Translations under genes and position numbers: made by a program
The notes under the pieces: generated by a model
Told to the model about the DNA's origin: nothing
Databases searched by the model: none
Seen by the model: the letters and a program-made list of their open reading frames with translations, nothing else
Shown here: in pieces, positions 1 through 10,379 of the stretch
How the letters are laid out: the number at the start of each line of letters is the position of its first letter
How positions within the stretch are numbered: position 1 is the stretch's first letter
Origin: Notamacropus eugenii
Lineage: Eukaryota; Chordata; Mammalia; Diprotodontia; Macropodidae
NCBI RefSeq assembly: GCF_028372415.1
Contig: NC_092872.1
Location: 516,894,224 to 516,958,223, forward strand
Direction of reading: 5' to 3'
DNA length: 64,000 bases

Positions 1-849
1 ATTGGTACCAATACGGTAAATTTGCATTTGCAAAATCAGGAAATAAGACATGAGCAATGTGTTAGAGCTGCCCTGTGACCTTTGCTGCATTCCTAAAAAA
101 TGAGTGAGGGCAGGTATATAGGGTTTTCAAAGCAATATCTGTATGGATTGTTTCTGAGGCTTTAGACCAATGGGTTGATTGGTGTATGTGCCACCTCAGG
201 CAAGGTTTAGTATTGTCTAGTATTGTGAACGGTATAAAAATAAACAGTTATGCTATTTTTTCATTGCCCTATGGAGTGTCTTCAGTGATCTTGTTTATAT
301 TGCCCCAATGGATACATGCTTAGTTTTAAAATTTGGATGACATGAGGATGGAAGACTTCAGTGTTCTCCTAAGCTTAACAGAACCTTGTGGTTTGGGTTG
401 GACTAAGTGCATATGGATTTGAAGAGGCCTTCTAAAGAAAGATTGCAACTTTGGCAACAGAACTCTGGTCTCTTGGAATTACAATTAGTAAATTCCAAAG
501 GATGAATCGTGTTTTTGGTTAACTAAAGTGTTTTGCTACACAATACTTGAATAAAGGATATAGACCATCAGCAGAAGTCTAGGAATTTGTCACACCAAGA
601 TTTTCATCAAAATAGTACCTATGGTAATAGAATTCAGGCTCCAGTAGATTTGGAGGCTGTTCTAAGCTCTTCCTTATGATTTGCTATATGGTCATGGCCC
701 AACTGATGTTTACCACTGTTTTACTCTCCTTGAGAGTGAGGTGGCATGTTTTGACCTTATAGAGTGAAAAGGTTTCAGATGAAAGGTGCCCCAAACCCAG
801 AATAACACTGGATTGTGTCACCATTGTATTCTTAGGAACTGTAGAAATA
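1..849. other. Unique-looking non-coding DNA
   Basis: No gene or recognisable repeat. Open frames are short and lack family features. Composition is mildly AT-rich. Confidence 0.4.
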
Positions 850-1015
850 GATACTGAATTTGCACTTGGAAAACTTGGATTAAAATCTTGGCTTTGCACC
901 TAGTGCCTGTGTGACCTTTTAGCCACTTAACTGCCCTAGATCTGAATTTCCTCTTCTCTAAAATGAGAGGATTGGACAAGACGATATCAACTGTTTCACC
1001 TATAATTCGATGGCT
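850..1015 (+). repeat. MIR3-like CORE-SINE
   Basis: The core (a 'ctgtgtgacctttt...cacttaactg' region) is followed by a CR1/L3-type tail ('gaggattggacaagacgat'), the arrangement of MIR3. Heavily diverged, so old. Confidence 0.6.
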
Positions 1016-1136
1016 GCACCAAATCCATGGAGGAGATTCATTTTAAGGTCAGGAATGACTCATTTGCATTGGCCATGGTTAATATAGCTGTGAATGACTA
1101 AAACTAAAGGCATCAACGGAACTTGAAAATAAATTA

Positions 1137-1325
1137 TAAGAAATCTCAGGATTTAGAATTGGAAGAAACCTTAAGGATTCATCTAATTCAGTCTCATTTT
1201 ACAGGTAAAGAAAAATTGAGGCCTCAGATGGTTATGATTCACCCACAGTTGTAGAAAGTGGCAGAACCATAATTCAGACCTTGCCTCTTATTCTAGCGCT
1301 TCTGCCGCTACATCATGCTGCTTTA
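1137..1325 (-). repeat. MIR3-like CORE-SINE
   Basis: Antisense tail ('tttagaattggaagaaacct') then antisense core with 'cattttacaggtaaag' and a 'cagaaccataattcagacc' box. Standard antisense MIR3 order. Confidence 0.65.
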
Positions 1326-1372
1326 TTATGACCTTAGTGTGATCAGGGATCCCTAGAACGACGTAGACCATC

Positions 1373-1690
1373 AGAGCAGGAAGGGTTCTGAAAAGTCATT
1401 CAGGCCAGGCCCTCTTAACCTGGGGTCCATGAATTTAAAAAAATCATTTTAACTTCCAATATAATTTCTTTGTAGTTCTTTGTGTTATATTAATTTAAAA
1501 AACATTATTTTGAGGAGTGCATAGATTTTACCAGACTTCCAATAGGGACTATGACAAAAAATGGTTAAGAATCCCAAGTCTAATTTGAACTTCTCTCATT
1601 TTAGAGAGGAAATAGGCCTAAAGATGTCCCACACAGCCAGTAACTCTTGGAATTCAGGTCTTACAAAAGTACTCTGCAAACCATGAAGCA
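1373..1690 (-). repeat. MIR3-like CORE-SINE split by a MER5A-like element
   Basis: The antisense tail lies at about 1373-1405 and the core resumes at 1578 ('ctcattttagagaggaaata'). The two halves are collinear in MIR3, with a DNA transposon at 1406-1577 between them. Confidence 0.55.
1406..1577 (+). mobile_element. MER5A-like hAT-Charlie non-autonomous DNA transposon
   Basis: The left end reads 'ctcttaacctggggtccatg' and the right end 'ggttaagaatcccaa'. These are the inverted MER5A-type ends, and the inner 'ataggg/gtgcatagattttaccaga' part also matches that family. About 170 bp, internally deleted, no coding capacity. Inferred 8-bp target duplications (1398-1405 and 1578-1585) are decayed. 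Confidence 0.7.
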
Positions 1691-2352
1691 CTGTAGAAAG
1701 ATAACTTGTAAAGTAAGGCTTCCTTGGGGGAGGCAGTGGGGAATGGGGAGGATTTAGGCTTTAGGTCTTTTACTCTAACTTCCCTTCCACTTCTCCAACT
1801 AATAGTAGTAATGTTCAGCCAGATGCATCTGCTGGTATTCCCTGATTGGTCTTTGGCTCCATTGTCTTACTGTTCCTTTGGAGAAACAGCCAGGTATTTG
1901 AGGGGCAGGCCATACAATCTCCTCAGTTATTGTTGGTAAAGGCTGAGAGGTGAGGGGGGCGTGCTGCAGAAAAGAGATTTAACTGTTCAGGTCAGGGCAT
2001 TGTAAAACTGCAAGATGATGCAGGGGGGAAAACTTATTTTCTTTGCATAACTTAGTAACTTTCATCCAGCCTGGAAGATGCCTTCCTATGCATAAGTGTG
2101 TCTACATCAGAAGGATCTCCTAGCAGAAGCAATCATTGTTTTTCCTTTCCATGGTGCCCCAAGGGTAGAAGTCTGAGTCCTTGACCAGCTGTAGATAGGC
2201 ATGTTAGAGGAAGATATGAAGGAAAGCAGATGTTCTCTCTCTGCCTCCACCCCCAATATTTTTGGGATTTCATTGTAGTATGTGACTGAGATATCCTTTT
2301 TCAGCCAAAAAGCCCCATCCCAGGGAACAAGACTGACCAAGAGATGGAAAGC
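1691..2352. other. Unclassified non-coding DNA
   Basis: No recognised repeat or gene. A weak splice-like polypyrimidine run near 1770-1800 has no convincing exon after it. Confidence 0.35.
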
Positions 2353-2762
2353 TAGAAGAGGCCTTAGAACATGAAATGTTAAAGCAGGAATGGACTCCAC
2401 ACTATTTAATCCAAGGGCTCTTAACCTTTTTTATATCATGGACCCCTTTGGAAGTCTGGTGAAAGCTACGGATCCCTTCCCCAAATAATGTTTTTAAAAA
2501 CATTTTTAAAAAGCATATCAGATTAGAAAAGAATCCAGTTTTAGCAAAGTTCAATTATCAATTTTTAAAACAAGTGTGCAGATCCCAAGTTTAGAATTGC
2601 TCATCTAGTTCAACCCCCTAATTTTATTAACGAAGAAAACCCAAGTTGGGAGAAAGGAAACAATTCTCCCCAAACCACGTAGCAAGTTAATGGCAAAACT
2701 CAAACTAGAAAATCAGGAAGTCTCTTTTAGTTTATTGTTCCAAAACCTTCCCCTAATTCAGA
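2353..2762 (-). repeat. MIR3-like CORE-SINE split by a second MER5A-like element
   Basis: Antisense tail at 2353-2411 ('ttagaacatgaaatgttaaa') and antisense core from 2603 ('ctagttcaaccccctaattt'). The two halves join collinearly if 2412-2602 is removed. Confidence 0.55.
2412..2602 (-). mobile_element. MER5A-like hAT-Charlie element, antisense
   Basis: Begins 'caagggctcttaacctt', continues with 'catggacccctttggaagtc' and ends 'agatcccaagtttagaatt'. This is the reverse orientation of the MER5A-type sequence at 1406. Flanking octamers 'atttaatc' (2404-2411) and 'atctagtt' (2603-2610) look like one decayed 8-bp duplication. Confidence 0.7.
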
Positions 2763-3344
2763 AAAGGATATATTTTGTTCAGAAGACCTTTCTCTTCCTG
2801 GGATGCTTATCCCATGCAAATTGTTAATTTTTCATTTTTTTACCCTAGCAGATGTAGGAAGCAGACTCATCTGTTTTATTGGGTTCTGAGGGAATGAATC
2901 AAGTCAGTTCTTTGAAGAGGGGAACCTGACAACCCCACTCCCATCCCATCCTTGAGGCCAGCTCAAGTTTCCCCAGAATTTCTTTGGCCAAGGTCTTTCT
3001 GGATCTGTCCATCCATCAACCCTTCCACCCATCCAACCATCCATCCAGGAGCTCAGAAGAGGGAGCCAGTGAGCTGTGGCAGGGACCTGAGTTCTGTTAA
3101 AGTGTAAAATGACAAACTTACTTTGCAGCTCATCCATCCTCCCTACCACATAAGTACCTTGGCCTTCATGGGGGCCGTTGGTCTTCTCTCTCTAGGGTCC
3201 CAATCTCTCTTCTGTTCTACCATCCCCTTTCTTCTGTCAAGTGACATCCCACGCGGAGGGAAGCAGATGTTGCCAAGATTCCAGCTGACAGGCTGTTGGT
3301 ACTACATCTGGGCAACTCTCTCACAACCCCAGAAGAATCAGATT
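2763..3344. other. Unique-looking non-coding DNA
   Basis: No repeat family recognised, apart from a short degenerate 'ccatccat' run near 3000-3050. Confidence 0.35.
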
Positions 3345-3520
3345 CTTAAGCATTGGAGACAGAAGAACTTAGAGACTACCTAGTCCAGTCCTCCTATTTA
3401 AATATGGAAAAACAGGTCTAGAAAGGGGACACTTGTTTTAAGGTTGTATGGTGAATGATGGCAGAGACAAGACTCCAACACAGGAATTTTTCCACTCTTA
3501 GGTTTATACATATGCTCCTT
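3345..3520 (-). repeat. MIR3-like CORE-SINE
   Basis: 'acttagagactacctagtcc' followed by a degenerate 'aatatggaaaaacaggtcta' core. Antisense orientation. Confidence 0.55.
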
Positions 3521-3624
3521 TCTCAATGAAAGGAGAGAAGAAGTGAGTAAGGAGACATACCTCTTTGAATACTGTCCCCATGGAGCCACATTGCCTGGCT
3601 GTGTTCAGGGAGTCTCATGAGACT

Positions 3625-3785
3625 CACTGATCTAGTGGAAGAAACCCTGGCTTGAGTCTTAGATCTGACAGTTAATGAGAAAGTCATTTCCCCTCTTCAA
3701 TCCTTAGTTTTCATTATAAAATATAATTTTATCCCATTACATCCCATAAAATCCCATTATAAAATAAGGATAATATCTAACATAA
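3625..3785 (+). repeat. MIR-like CORE-SINE
   Basis: Head 'agtggaagaaaccctggctt', core 'gagaaagtcatttcccctct'. Inside is a short local duplication of 'atcccatta' words (3725-3765). Confidence 0.5.
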
Positions 3786-3945
3786 GATCATAGAGTTAGA
3801 GCTGGAAGAGATCCCCCTCATTTTACTGATGAGGCAAATAACGTACAGAAAAGTTAAATAATTTACCAAGGAACACATTTTGTGGTAAGATTTGAACTTG
3901 AGTCTTCTTGACCACAAGTCCAACACTTTGGACACTGCCACCTAA
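3785..3945 (-). repeat. MIR3-like CORE-SINE
   Basis: Clear antisense tail 'catagagttagagctggaag', then 'ctcattttactgatgaggca' and the antisense head. One of the better preserved MIR3 copies. Confidence 0.7.
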
Positions 3946-3954
3946 ACGGAAAGC

Positions 3955-4275
3955 ATTTGTTAAGCGTTTGCCTGTATGCTAGGCACTGAGTATGCAAAGA
4001 CAGAAGTGTAACAATTCTTACTCTCAGTGCTTAAACTCTTAATGGCACAGACCACATGTACATATGTAGGTATATACCAAACACAAAGCAGATGCAAGGT
4101 AACTTTGGAGGGCAGGCACAATGAAGGTGGCGCTAGAGCCGACTCCTGAAGAAGACTAGATATTGCAAGGGAGAGGAGGGAGAAGGAAGTGTATTCCAGA
4201 TGTGGGGGATGGTGACACAGAGAGGACAGATGGCATGTGTCTAGTGTGAGGAGGACCGTAAAATAAATGTATGGG
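3955..4275 (-). mobile_element. L2 LINE 3' end, antisense
   Basis: 'aagcatttgttaagcg' and 'gctaggcactgagtatgcaa' are the reverse of the L2 3' terminus. The later 'gtgtattccagatgtggggg' matches the reverse of the L2 3' untranslated region. 5'-truncated. Confidence 0.6.
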
Positions 4276-4324
4276 AGTAAATATCAAAAATGACCAGATG
4301 AGTCAGAAGGCGTTGTGTTGCAAA

Positions 4325-4435
4325 GAACTATAAATGATCGCCCTGTCTATCTCACAGGACTGTTGTGAAGGAAGCATTTTGTAACCCTTAGAGTGCTATA
4401 GAAAGATGTCCTATTTTTATTAATAATACCAAGCA
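4325..4435 (+). repeat. CORE-SINE tail (L2-type)
   Basis: 'ctcacaggactgttgtgaag' and 'cccttagagtgctatagaaa' form the L2-type tail of a MIR-like SINE. The head is missing. Confidence 0.5.
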
Positions 4436-4997
4436 CCAGGTTGCTGGGATGTCCTTGTTTCTTGTGCCCCAGTTCAGTGATTTAACTATAAGACCCAGCC
4501 TTTTCCTTTCCCGTACTTTCTCCTCCTTTACTCAGAGCCCTGGGAAATCTGGGAACAATTTTCCAGTTCTGTTTATTGTTGGAAAGTATCTTGTTCAGTA
4601 GTCCCCATGTTTGGAGTAGGACAACTTGCCACTGTGAGTTCATGCTTTCCTGACTTTTCCGTTTCTTGGGCAAACTGCTTGGCAATCAGCCTCACTTCCA
4701 AACACCAGTGAGGGAAAACTTAGAACTTTCTTTTTGGTTTGGGTGGGGGTTGCTAAATATGGGGCTTCCCTTGGGGATAGGAAGCAAATACACCTTTTGT
4801 GGCTAGGAGGTTATGGACCTTTCCCCAACACCCCAACAAAACCCCATTTCACCAACTCCTGGCAACCCTTGCTTGCTTATCAGCAAGAGCCAAGCAGTTG
4901 TTCAATCCTCCACCACAGCTATGCAAATCTTCTGTCATGGCCAGGACTCCTAAGATGGAGGATGCCGATGTGGCAGGTATAAATAAATGCTTGCTTG
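4436..4997. other. Unique-looking non-coding DNA
   Basis: No repeat or gene recognised. Open frames of 60-80 codons overlap on both strands and share no family features. Confidence 0.35.
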
Positions 4998-5170
4998 GTA
5001 GAATGGTGGAAGCACTGGATTGAAGTCAGGATACCTGGCATCCAATTGTGGCAGCTCTGCCACTCACTACCTATTGGCCTTGGGCAGGGAACTTTCACTC
5101 CAGGCCATAACTTCTTCATCTTTAAAATGAATCTAGCTTCCTAATCCTAAAAAGCTCTGATCCCCTAAGT
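4998..5170 (+). repeat. MIR3-like CORE-SINE
   Basis: Head 'gtagaatggtggaagcactg', box 'ggcagctctgccactcacta', then 'cttcttcatctttaaaatga'. Sense orientation. Confidence 0.6.
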
Positions 5171-5379
5171 TTGTCTTATGGCAAAGAGAGGATAGAGTGC
5201 TGTGTCTAGCTTAGGTTCAGGATGCTACAAATGAAGTTAAGAAAAATTGTTCCTGTGCCGCCGTTGTAGGCCCAACTCAATTCTTCCTTCCCCGGCAGCC
5301 TTTCTTACCCTTTTCAGGCCCTGATGTTGATTCCATCTTCCAAACATCAACCACATTATATCACTGATTGATACTTGTC

Positions 5380-5522
5380 ATCCTAGAGTTAGAGCTAGCC
5401 TTAGGGGCTGCTGAGTCCAGTGACTTGCCTAAGGTCATTCTGGTAGCTAGAAGCAGAACCAGGATTAGAGTCCAGCTTTTCTGAGGACTCACCCTCTTTC
5501 CACTCCACCATAGTAAGGGCCA
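5380..5522 (-). repeat. MIR3-like CORE-SINE
   Basis: 'cctagagttagagctagcct' tail, then 'gacttgcctaaggtcattct' and the antisense head ending near 'ctttccactccaccatagta'. Confidence 0.6.
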
Positions 5523-5644
5523 TAAACCATCATCTCTCTGATGGCCTCTGACAATTCTCTGACCAGGAAGCAGTCAGACCCATGATCTATCCCTTTTTAC
5601 AACTACTTCAAACCCTTGCACGTGGTATTAATACATTGGAGGGA

Positions 5645-5880
5645 TTGTTTGGTGAAATGGGAAGAAGGTTGGACACAGAAAACCTGACTAACTCTTAGCC
5701 AAACACTCCCAAGCCATGTGTCTTCTTCCTGCTCAAAACATCAATTTCTCCATCTGTAAAGTAAGGATAATGGGATTTGCACTAACTATTTCACTTGGGT
5801 GTTGCAAGGATCAAACAGAATCCTAAAAACTTTGTAGCAGTCAAATGCTATGTAAATGTGAGTTATTATTAGTTATTTGC
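5645..5880 (+). repeat. CORE-SINE with L2-type tail
   Basis: Sense core ending 'ctccatctgtaaagtaagga', then the tail 'gggtgttgcaaggatcaaac' and 'tatgtaaatgtgagttatta'. Confidence 0.6.
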
Positions 5881-6189
5881 AGCTCACTGAAGGGTGTCCC
5901 AGGATCCTGAACCTATTATTATTCTTTTAGGGGAGAAGCTGGAGTGGGGGGGAGGAGGGGCAGCAAATGGAGAGAAGAGACTATAGCTACAAAAATTCTT
6001 CCTGTCCTCTCCTCCTGTCTTCCACCCCAGCTGAGCAATCACCTCCCTGCCTCAGTCTGAGCTCTATGACTCCTTTCCATACTGCCCCAGCACCCTCCTG
6101 CCTGCCCAGAGATCCTGAAGAATCTGACTTGGCCATGACAGTGTTGGTATAGGCAAGGAGTGATCAGAAAGGACGCTTTGGGTTATGAT

Positions 6190-6760
6190 GTCAAGGCCCC
6201 TTCAGCACCAAAAGATCTGTGGCGCCCAGAAACTTGAGCAGCTGCTGGGGCAGGGGAGATCTCAGCCCAGAGTGCTGCCAAACTGCATTTCCTGCCCCTC
6301 ACCCCCACCCCCACCGCCCAGAAGCTGAAATCCTGAGGCACTTTGGAGTTCTGCTGGCTGCGGGTGGGTTAAGCTGCCAGATGTTTCCCAGCTGTTGGAC
6401 CTGGGCCTCCAGCTGAGCCTGAATGAGCAGACCCTGTAGCTTGTAAGTATTCCTATAAACAGTTTGGGGGTTGATGAAGCCCTCACCTGGGGTGGCCACA
6501 GAAAAACTTCCCACGGTCCAGGAAAGGAGGTGGGCTTCCTCTGAGATGGTGGTGCATGTTGGGGGACAGGGGGGAGGGCATCCTGCCTAGGTCAGGCCTG
6601 GGCCGCCACCTGCTAAAGCAGTGCCTGCCCAACCCTGCCCCCCTCCTGGTCTTCTGGCGCCAGAACCGTGTGGTCCCTGGAATTTGATTATTTGTCTTAG
6701 CAGATAATTCAGGCCAGAAGGCTCAGCCTGCCCCTTTCCCTCCTCTTTGCTGCTCAGCAC
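6190..6760. other. Repeat-free GC-richer block; candidate conserved non-coding element
   Basis: Unique sequence with several structured words: 'cccagctgttgg' (E-box), 'tcctataaacag' and 'ctcagcagataattcagg'-like text. A consensus-like splice donor 'gtaagtatt' lies at 6442. The minus strand has an open frame (6299-6514) with a glutamine- and leucine-rich stretch, but no supporting start, splice or family context. It could be an enhancer, a non-coding exon or nothing; only alignment can tell. Confidence 0.3.
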
Positions 6761-6844
6761 TATTCTAGCTCCTATGACTCTCTCCCCAGTTACAAAAACC
6801 TCTTTTTACTCAGCTTTGTAAAGCCCTAAATAGTTGCTCTCCTT

Positions 6845-7010
6845 GATGCTACTGGGTTCAAACCTCCTCCTCCATTTTGCCATCTGTATGACTTTAGGGA
6901 ATCTCCTCTCTTGACCTCAGTTTCCCCTTCTGTAAAATAAGGGGGTTGGACTAGATGAGCTCCACATCTTGCTTTCTACTATCATGTCATCTGTGATCTC
7001 TTTCAGCCTA
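6845..7010 (+). repeat. MIR3-like CORE-SINE
   Basis: 'tctgtatgactttagggaat', 'cagtttccccttctgtaaaa' and the CR1/L3-type tail 'gggggttggactagatgagc'. Confidence 0.65.
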
Positions 7011-7425
7011 GACATTCTGCGTGTTCTGTTATCTAACCTAACCCAGCCTTGCCATTCTATGACTAAGTCTTTTCCTTCTCTCCACTCCAGTTCAACAGTT
7101 CAAGGACTCTATCCAGCAGACTTCCCCTGCCTTAGATAAAAAAGACAGAGATCAGGGTAAGCCTGGGAATGGATCCAGATCATAAGGCTTTCTATGGACC
7201 CACTGCCCCAGGTCCTGGCACTAAAATGATGTGGCAGAAAGAAGCCGTCCTAGGCCAGATGAAGAGTAGGAAGTGGACATTGCTATTTTCTCTACTAGAG
7301 ATGAGGTTCTAATGATAAAAGGCAAGTAGGGTTGGAAAGAATTTCCCATTCCCAATAGGAATCCCCATTTGCAGGGCTGGCCTTTGTACATTGCCACTGA
7401 ATTTTAGCCTATTAAGCCAAATGTT
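7011..7425. other. Unclassified non-coding DNA
   Basis: No gene. No repeat recognised before the SINE that begins near 7426. Confidence 0.3.
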
Positions 7426-7620
7426 GTTGTTCAGTCCTTTAAGTTTTGCGTGACTCTTCACAACCCCTTTTGGGTTTTTCTTGGCAAAGATACTGGAGTA
7501 GTGGGCCATTTCCTTCTGCAGCTTATTTTGTAGATGAGAAATGGAGGCAAACAGGGGTAAGTGACTTGCCCAGGATTATACAGCTAGTAAGTGTCTGATC
7601 CAGATTTGAACTCAGGAAGA
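7426..7620 (-). repeat. CORE-SINE with RTE/BovB-type tail
   Basis: The plus strand reads tail first ('tgttgttcagtcctttaagt', 'cttggcaaagatactggagt') then the antisense core ('gacttgcccaggattataca'). The tail matches the BovB/RTE 3' end seen in marsupial RTE-mobilised SINEs. Confidence 0.7.
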
Positions 7621-7624
7621 TATT

Positions 7625-7830
7625 ACTAGTATTCATATTTCTAAAGTGCTTTAAGGTTTACAAAATCTCCTTTTCTCACAACCTGTGAAGCAGGTAGTCA
7701 CCATTTTACAAATGCTAAGACCAAAACGAAAAGAGATCAATTTCTGCCTAAGTCACACAAGAAAGGTCAAAGCAAGGACTCAAATTCAGGACCTCTGGCT
7801 CCAAGTCTATTGCTCTTCCCACAAGGCAAG
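7625..7830 (-). repeat. CORE-SINE with L2-type tail
   Basis: 'ctaaagtgctttaaggttta' followed by 'caccattttacaaatgctaa' and the antisense head ending 'tctattgctcttcccacaag'. Confidence 0.65.
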
Positions 7831-7849
7831 AACCTTAAGCACATGCCCA

Positions 7850-8090
7850 AGCATTTCTACATTTCTTCTTGGGATTCATGTTCAATGCCCTTCCACTAAT
7901 CTCTGCCTATTATTCATCCTTCAAGGCCCAGCTCAATGTCTTCCTCCAGAATGCTTGCCCTGGCCACCCATTCCCTCCTCCTCTGGCCACCTTTAGCACT
8001 TTGTACCTCTTATGTAACATGTGACCTTATACTGTAGTTATTTGTATATTTATTTCTTCCAACCTACCAGATTCCAGTAGACAAGGCTTA
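7850..8090 (+). mobile_element. L2 LINE 3' untranslated region
   Basis: 'ttcaaggcccagctcaatgt', 'cttcctccagaatgcttgcc' and 'ttagcactttgtacctctta' follow the L2 3'UTR order. 5'-truncated copy. Confidence 0.65.
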
Positions 8091-8342
8091 TTGTTTAGTC
8101 GTTTTTGGTCGTGTCCAACTCTTCGTGACCCCTTTTAGGGTTTTCTTGGCAAAGATACTGGAGTGGTTTGCCATTTTCTTTGGCAGCTTGTTTTATAGGT
8201 GAGGAAACTGAGGCAAACAGGATTAAATGGCTTGCCCAGGATCACACAGCTAGTACTTGTCTGCAGCAAGATTTGAACTCAGGAAGAGGAGTCTTCCTGA
8301 TTCCAGGCCCAGCACTCTAGCCAGAGTCACCTAGACTGTCTC
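8091..8342 (-). repeat. CORE-SINE with RTE/BovB-type tail
   Basis: Very clear: 'gtcgtgtccaactcttcgtg' tail, 'ttcttggcaaagatactgga', the antisense core 'gcttgcccaggatcacacag', and the head near 8310-8340. Well preserved, so probably younger than the MIR3 copies. Confidence 0.8.
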
Positions 8343-8377
8343 TCATTAATCTTTGTGCCCCCTGCATCACACAAACT

Positions 8378-8590
8378 GAATGAAATAATACATTTCCTTA
8401 GCACTCATATAGTTTACAAAGTACTGTACTCACAACCACATTGTGAGGTAAGGAGTACAAATACTATTGTCCCTATTTTATGGATGAGTCCCAAGGAGAT
8501 TAAGATATTTGCCCAATATCATACAACTAGTAAGTAGTGGAGGCAGGACTTGGACCCAGGTCTCCTGACTCTAAATCCTTCTGCCTTAGT
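8378..8590 (-). repeat. CORE-SINE with L2-type tail
   Basis: 'tatagtttacaaagtactgt', 'aaccacattgtgaggtaagg' and 'cccaggtctcctgactctaa' in antisense order. Confidence 0.65.
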
Positions 8591-8639
8591 AGTTACTCAA
8601 GGAATAACTCCTGATTGAATTCATTTTCAGTTCAGCACA

Positions 8640-8875
8640 GTGGAATTGACACATGGTATTGGGGAAGGAGTACCACACTTGGAGTTTGAAGACTCTGTCT
8701 CCAGAGTTCTGATACTTACTCACTGGGTAATCTTGAACAAGTCATTCGGCTCCTTTCAGCCTCAGTTTCCACATCTATAGAGTGATGATAATAATATCCA
8801 TGCTACTTACCTCACAGGGTTGTTATGAAGAGAGTGCTTTATAAACTTCATAGCTCTTTAGAAAGGTGAGCTATA
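8640..8875 (+). repeat. CORE-SINE with L2-type tail, interrupted by an L1
   Basis: Sense core 'gggtaatcttgaacaagtca' and tail 'acctcacagggttgttatga'. The SINE tail continues after the L1 at 9478 ('agaattatgtaaag'). Confidence 0.65.
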
Positions 8876-9462
8876 CAGCTCTTTTTGTAGTGGCCAAGAA
8901 CTGGAAATCAAGGGAATACCCATCAATTGAGGAATGGCTGAATAAATTGTGATATATGAATGTAATGGAATACTATTGGTCTATAAGAAATGATGAGCAG
9001 GCAGACTTCAGAGAAGTCTGCAAAGACTTATATGAACTGATGCTGAGTGAAGTGAGCAGAACCAGAACTTTGTACATGGTAACAGTCATAGTGTTCATGA
9101 CTGACTTTGATAGATTTAGCCCTTCTCAGCAATGCAAGGACTTAAACAATTCCAAAGGACTCATGATGGAAAATGCCATCCACACCCAGAGAAAGAACTA
9201 TGGAGTCGGAATGCAGAGAGAAGCAGACGATTTTCTTTTTTATTTTGTTTTTCTTTCTTTCTCATGGTTTCTCCCTTTTGTTATAATTCTTCTATGCAAC
9301 ATGACTAATGTGAAGATGTGTTTAATAGGAATGTATGTGTAGACTCTATATCGGATTGCATGCTGTCTTGGAAAGGGAGAAGAGAAGGAGGGAGAGAAAA
9401 TTTAAACATTATGGAAGTGAATGTTGGAAACTAAAAATAAATAAATTAACTAATAAAAAAAA
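8876..9462 (+). mobile_element. L1 LINE 3' end (5'-truncated)
   Basis: Encodes the end of L1 ORF2 ('MEYYWSIRNDEQ', cf. the MEYYxxIRNDE motif near the L1 ORF2 C-terminus), then the marsupial-type L1 3'UTR and an A-rich tail at 9431-9465. A 15-bp target duplication, 8861-8875 and 9463-9477, matches at 14 of 15 positions, so the boundaries are secure. Dead on arrival: no endonuclease or reverse transcriptase. Confidence 0.88.
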
Positions 9463-9490
9463 GAAATGTGAGCTATAAGAATTATGTAAA

Positions 9491-10117
9491 GTTGCCCACT
9501 GGCACTGTACCAGAAGCCTCAGTAGCTCAGCAAGGCCTTCCAAAGCTTGCCCTCCTCTCAAGAACCCTGAGTTCCTTCCATAACACTGAAGTCTTCCTTC
9601 AGTGATTCTGATAAGTGGCAGATAGTAGTGAAGGTGGAAGACACTGAAGGGTAGAAGGAGGACTTTAAAAAAAGACAAGGAAACAGGAAAGAGGAAAAGG
9701 AAGAAAGATAGAGAAGAAAGAAGTCATTTGAGCTTTTTCTTCAGTTCTGTCTTCCATAAAGAGAGTTACCAGTTGTTTTCTAAGGCCTGTTCTAGCTCTA
9801 AATCCTATGACCAAACTGGTCCATTACACACCAGCATGACGAAGAAAAGACCAGGTCTAATATGGCAGACCCCATTATAAAACATCCTGAAAGAGTGTGG
9901 CTTTTGTTATTGGGCAAGTCAAGTCATGACTTTGGTGCCCAAGCTTGGGTCCCTAGGGAGCGTTTGCTCCCTCACTAGAGTGTAGAGGTGCTTGGATGTC
10001 CAGGACTTCCTATCCAGGAAGAACCCCGAAACTTACGTTTCATTATTAATTATTATATTATTATTATATATAATAACTATTATATACTCTTCTTAGAGTA
10101 AACAGAAATAGATAAAT
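9491..10117. other. Unclassified DNA with an AT-rich patch
   Basis: A CR1/MIR3-type tail fragment near 9775-9810 ('ctgttctagctctaaatcct') and a low-complexity ATT/TA run at 10043-10085. Otherwise nothing recognised. Confidence 0.4.
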
Positions 10118-10312
10118 CCTAAATGTCAAGAGTTAGAAGGGACCTTAGAGATTATGTGGTTCAATCCTCTCATCTTACAAAGAAAACCAAGAAGGGATCA
10201 AGGGAAGGGATTTAGCCAAGGTAACACAATGAGTTGGTGACAAAGCTGAGCCTAGAATCCAGTTTTGTTGATTCCTGGTATAATATTCTTTCTACTACTG
10301 CACATTGTTACT
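10118..10312 (-). repeat. MIR3-like CORE-SINE
   Basis: 'gtcaagagttagaagggacc' tail and 'ctctcatcttacaaagaaaa' core; the antisense head ends 'ttctttctactactgcacat'. Confidence 0.65.
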
Positions 10313-10379
10313 CTTCACTATCTTATAGGATAGTAGGGGAAATAAGACAGATGTAAAAAATGAATAAATGCCATATGGT

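Noticed and set aside
8956-9342. 128-codon plus frame as a host gene
   Set aside because: It is the C-terminal end of L1 ORF2 running into the 3'UTR of a truncated L1.
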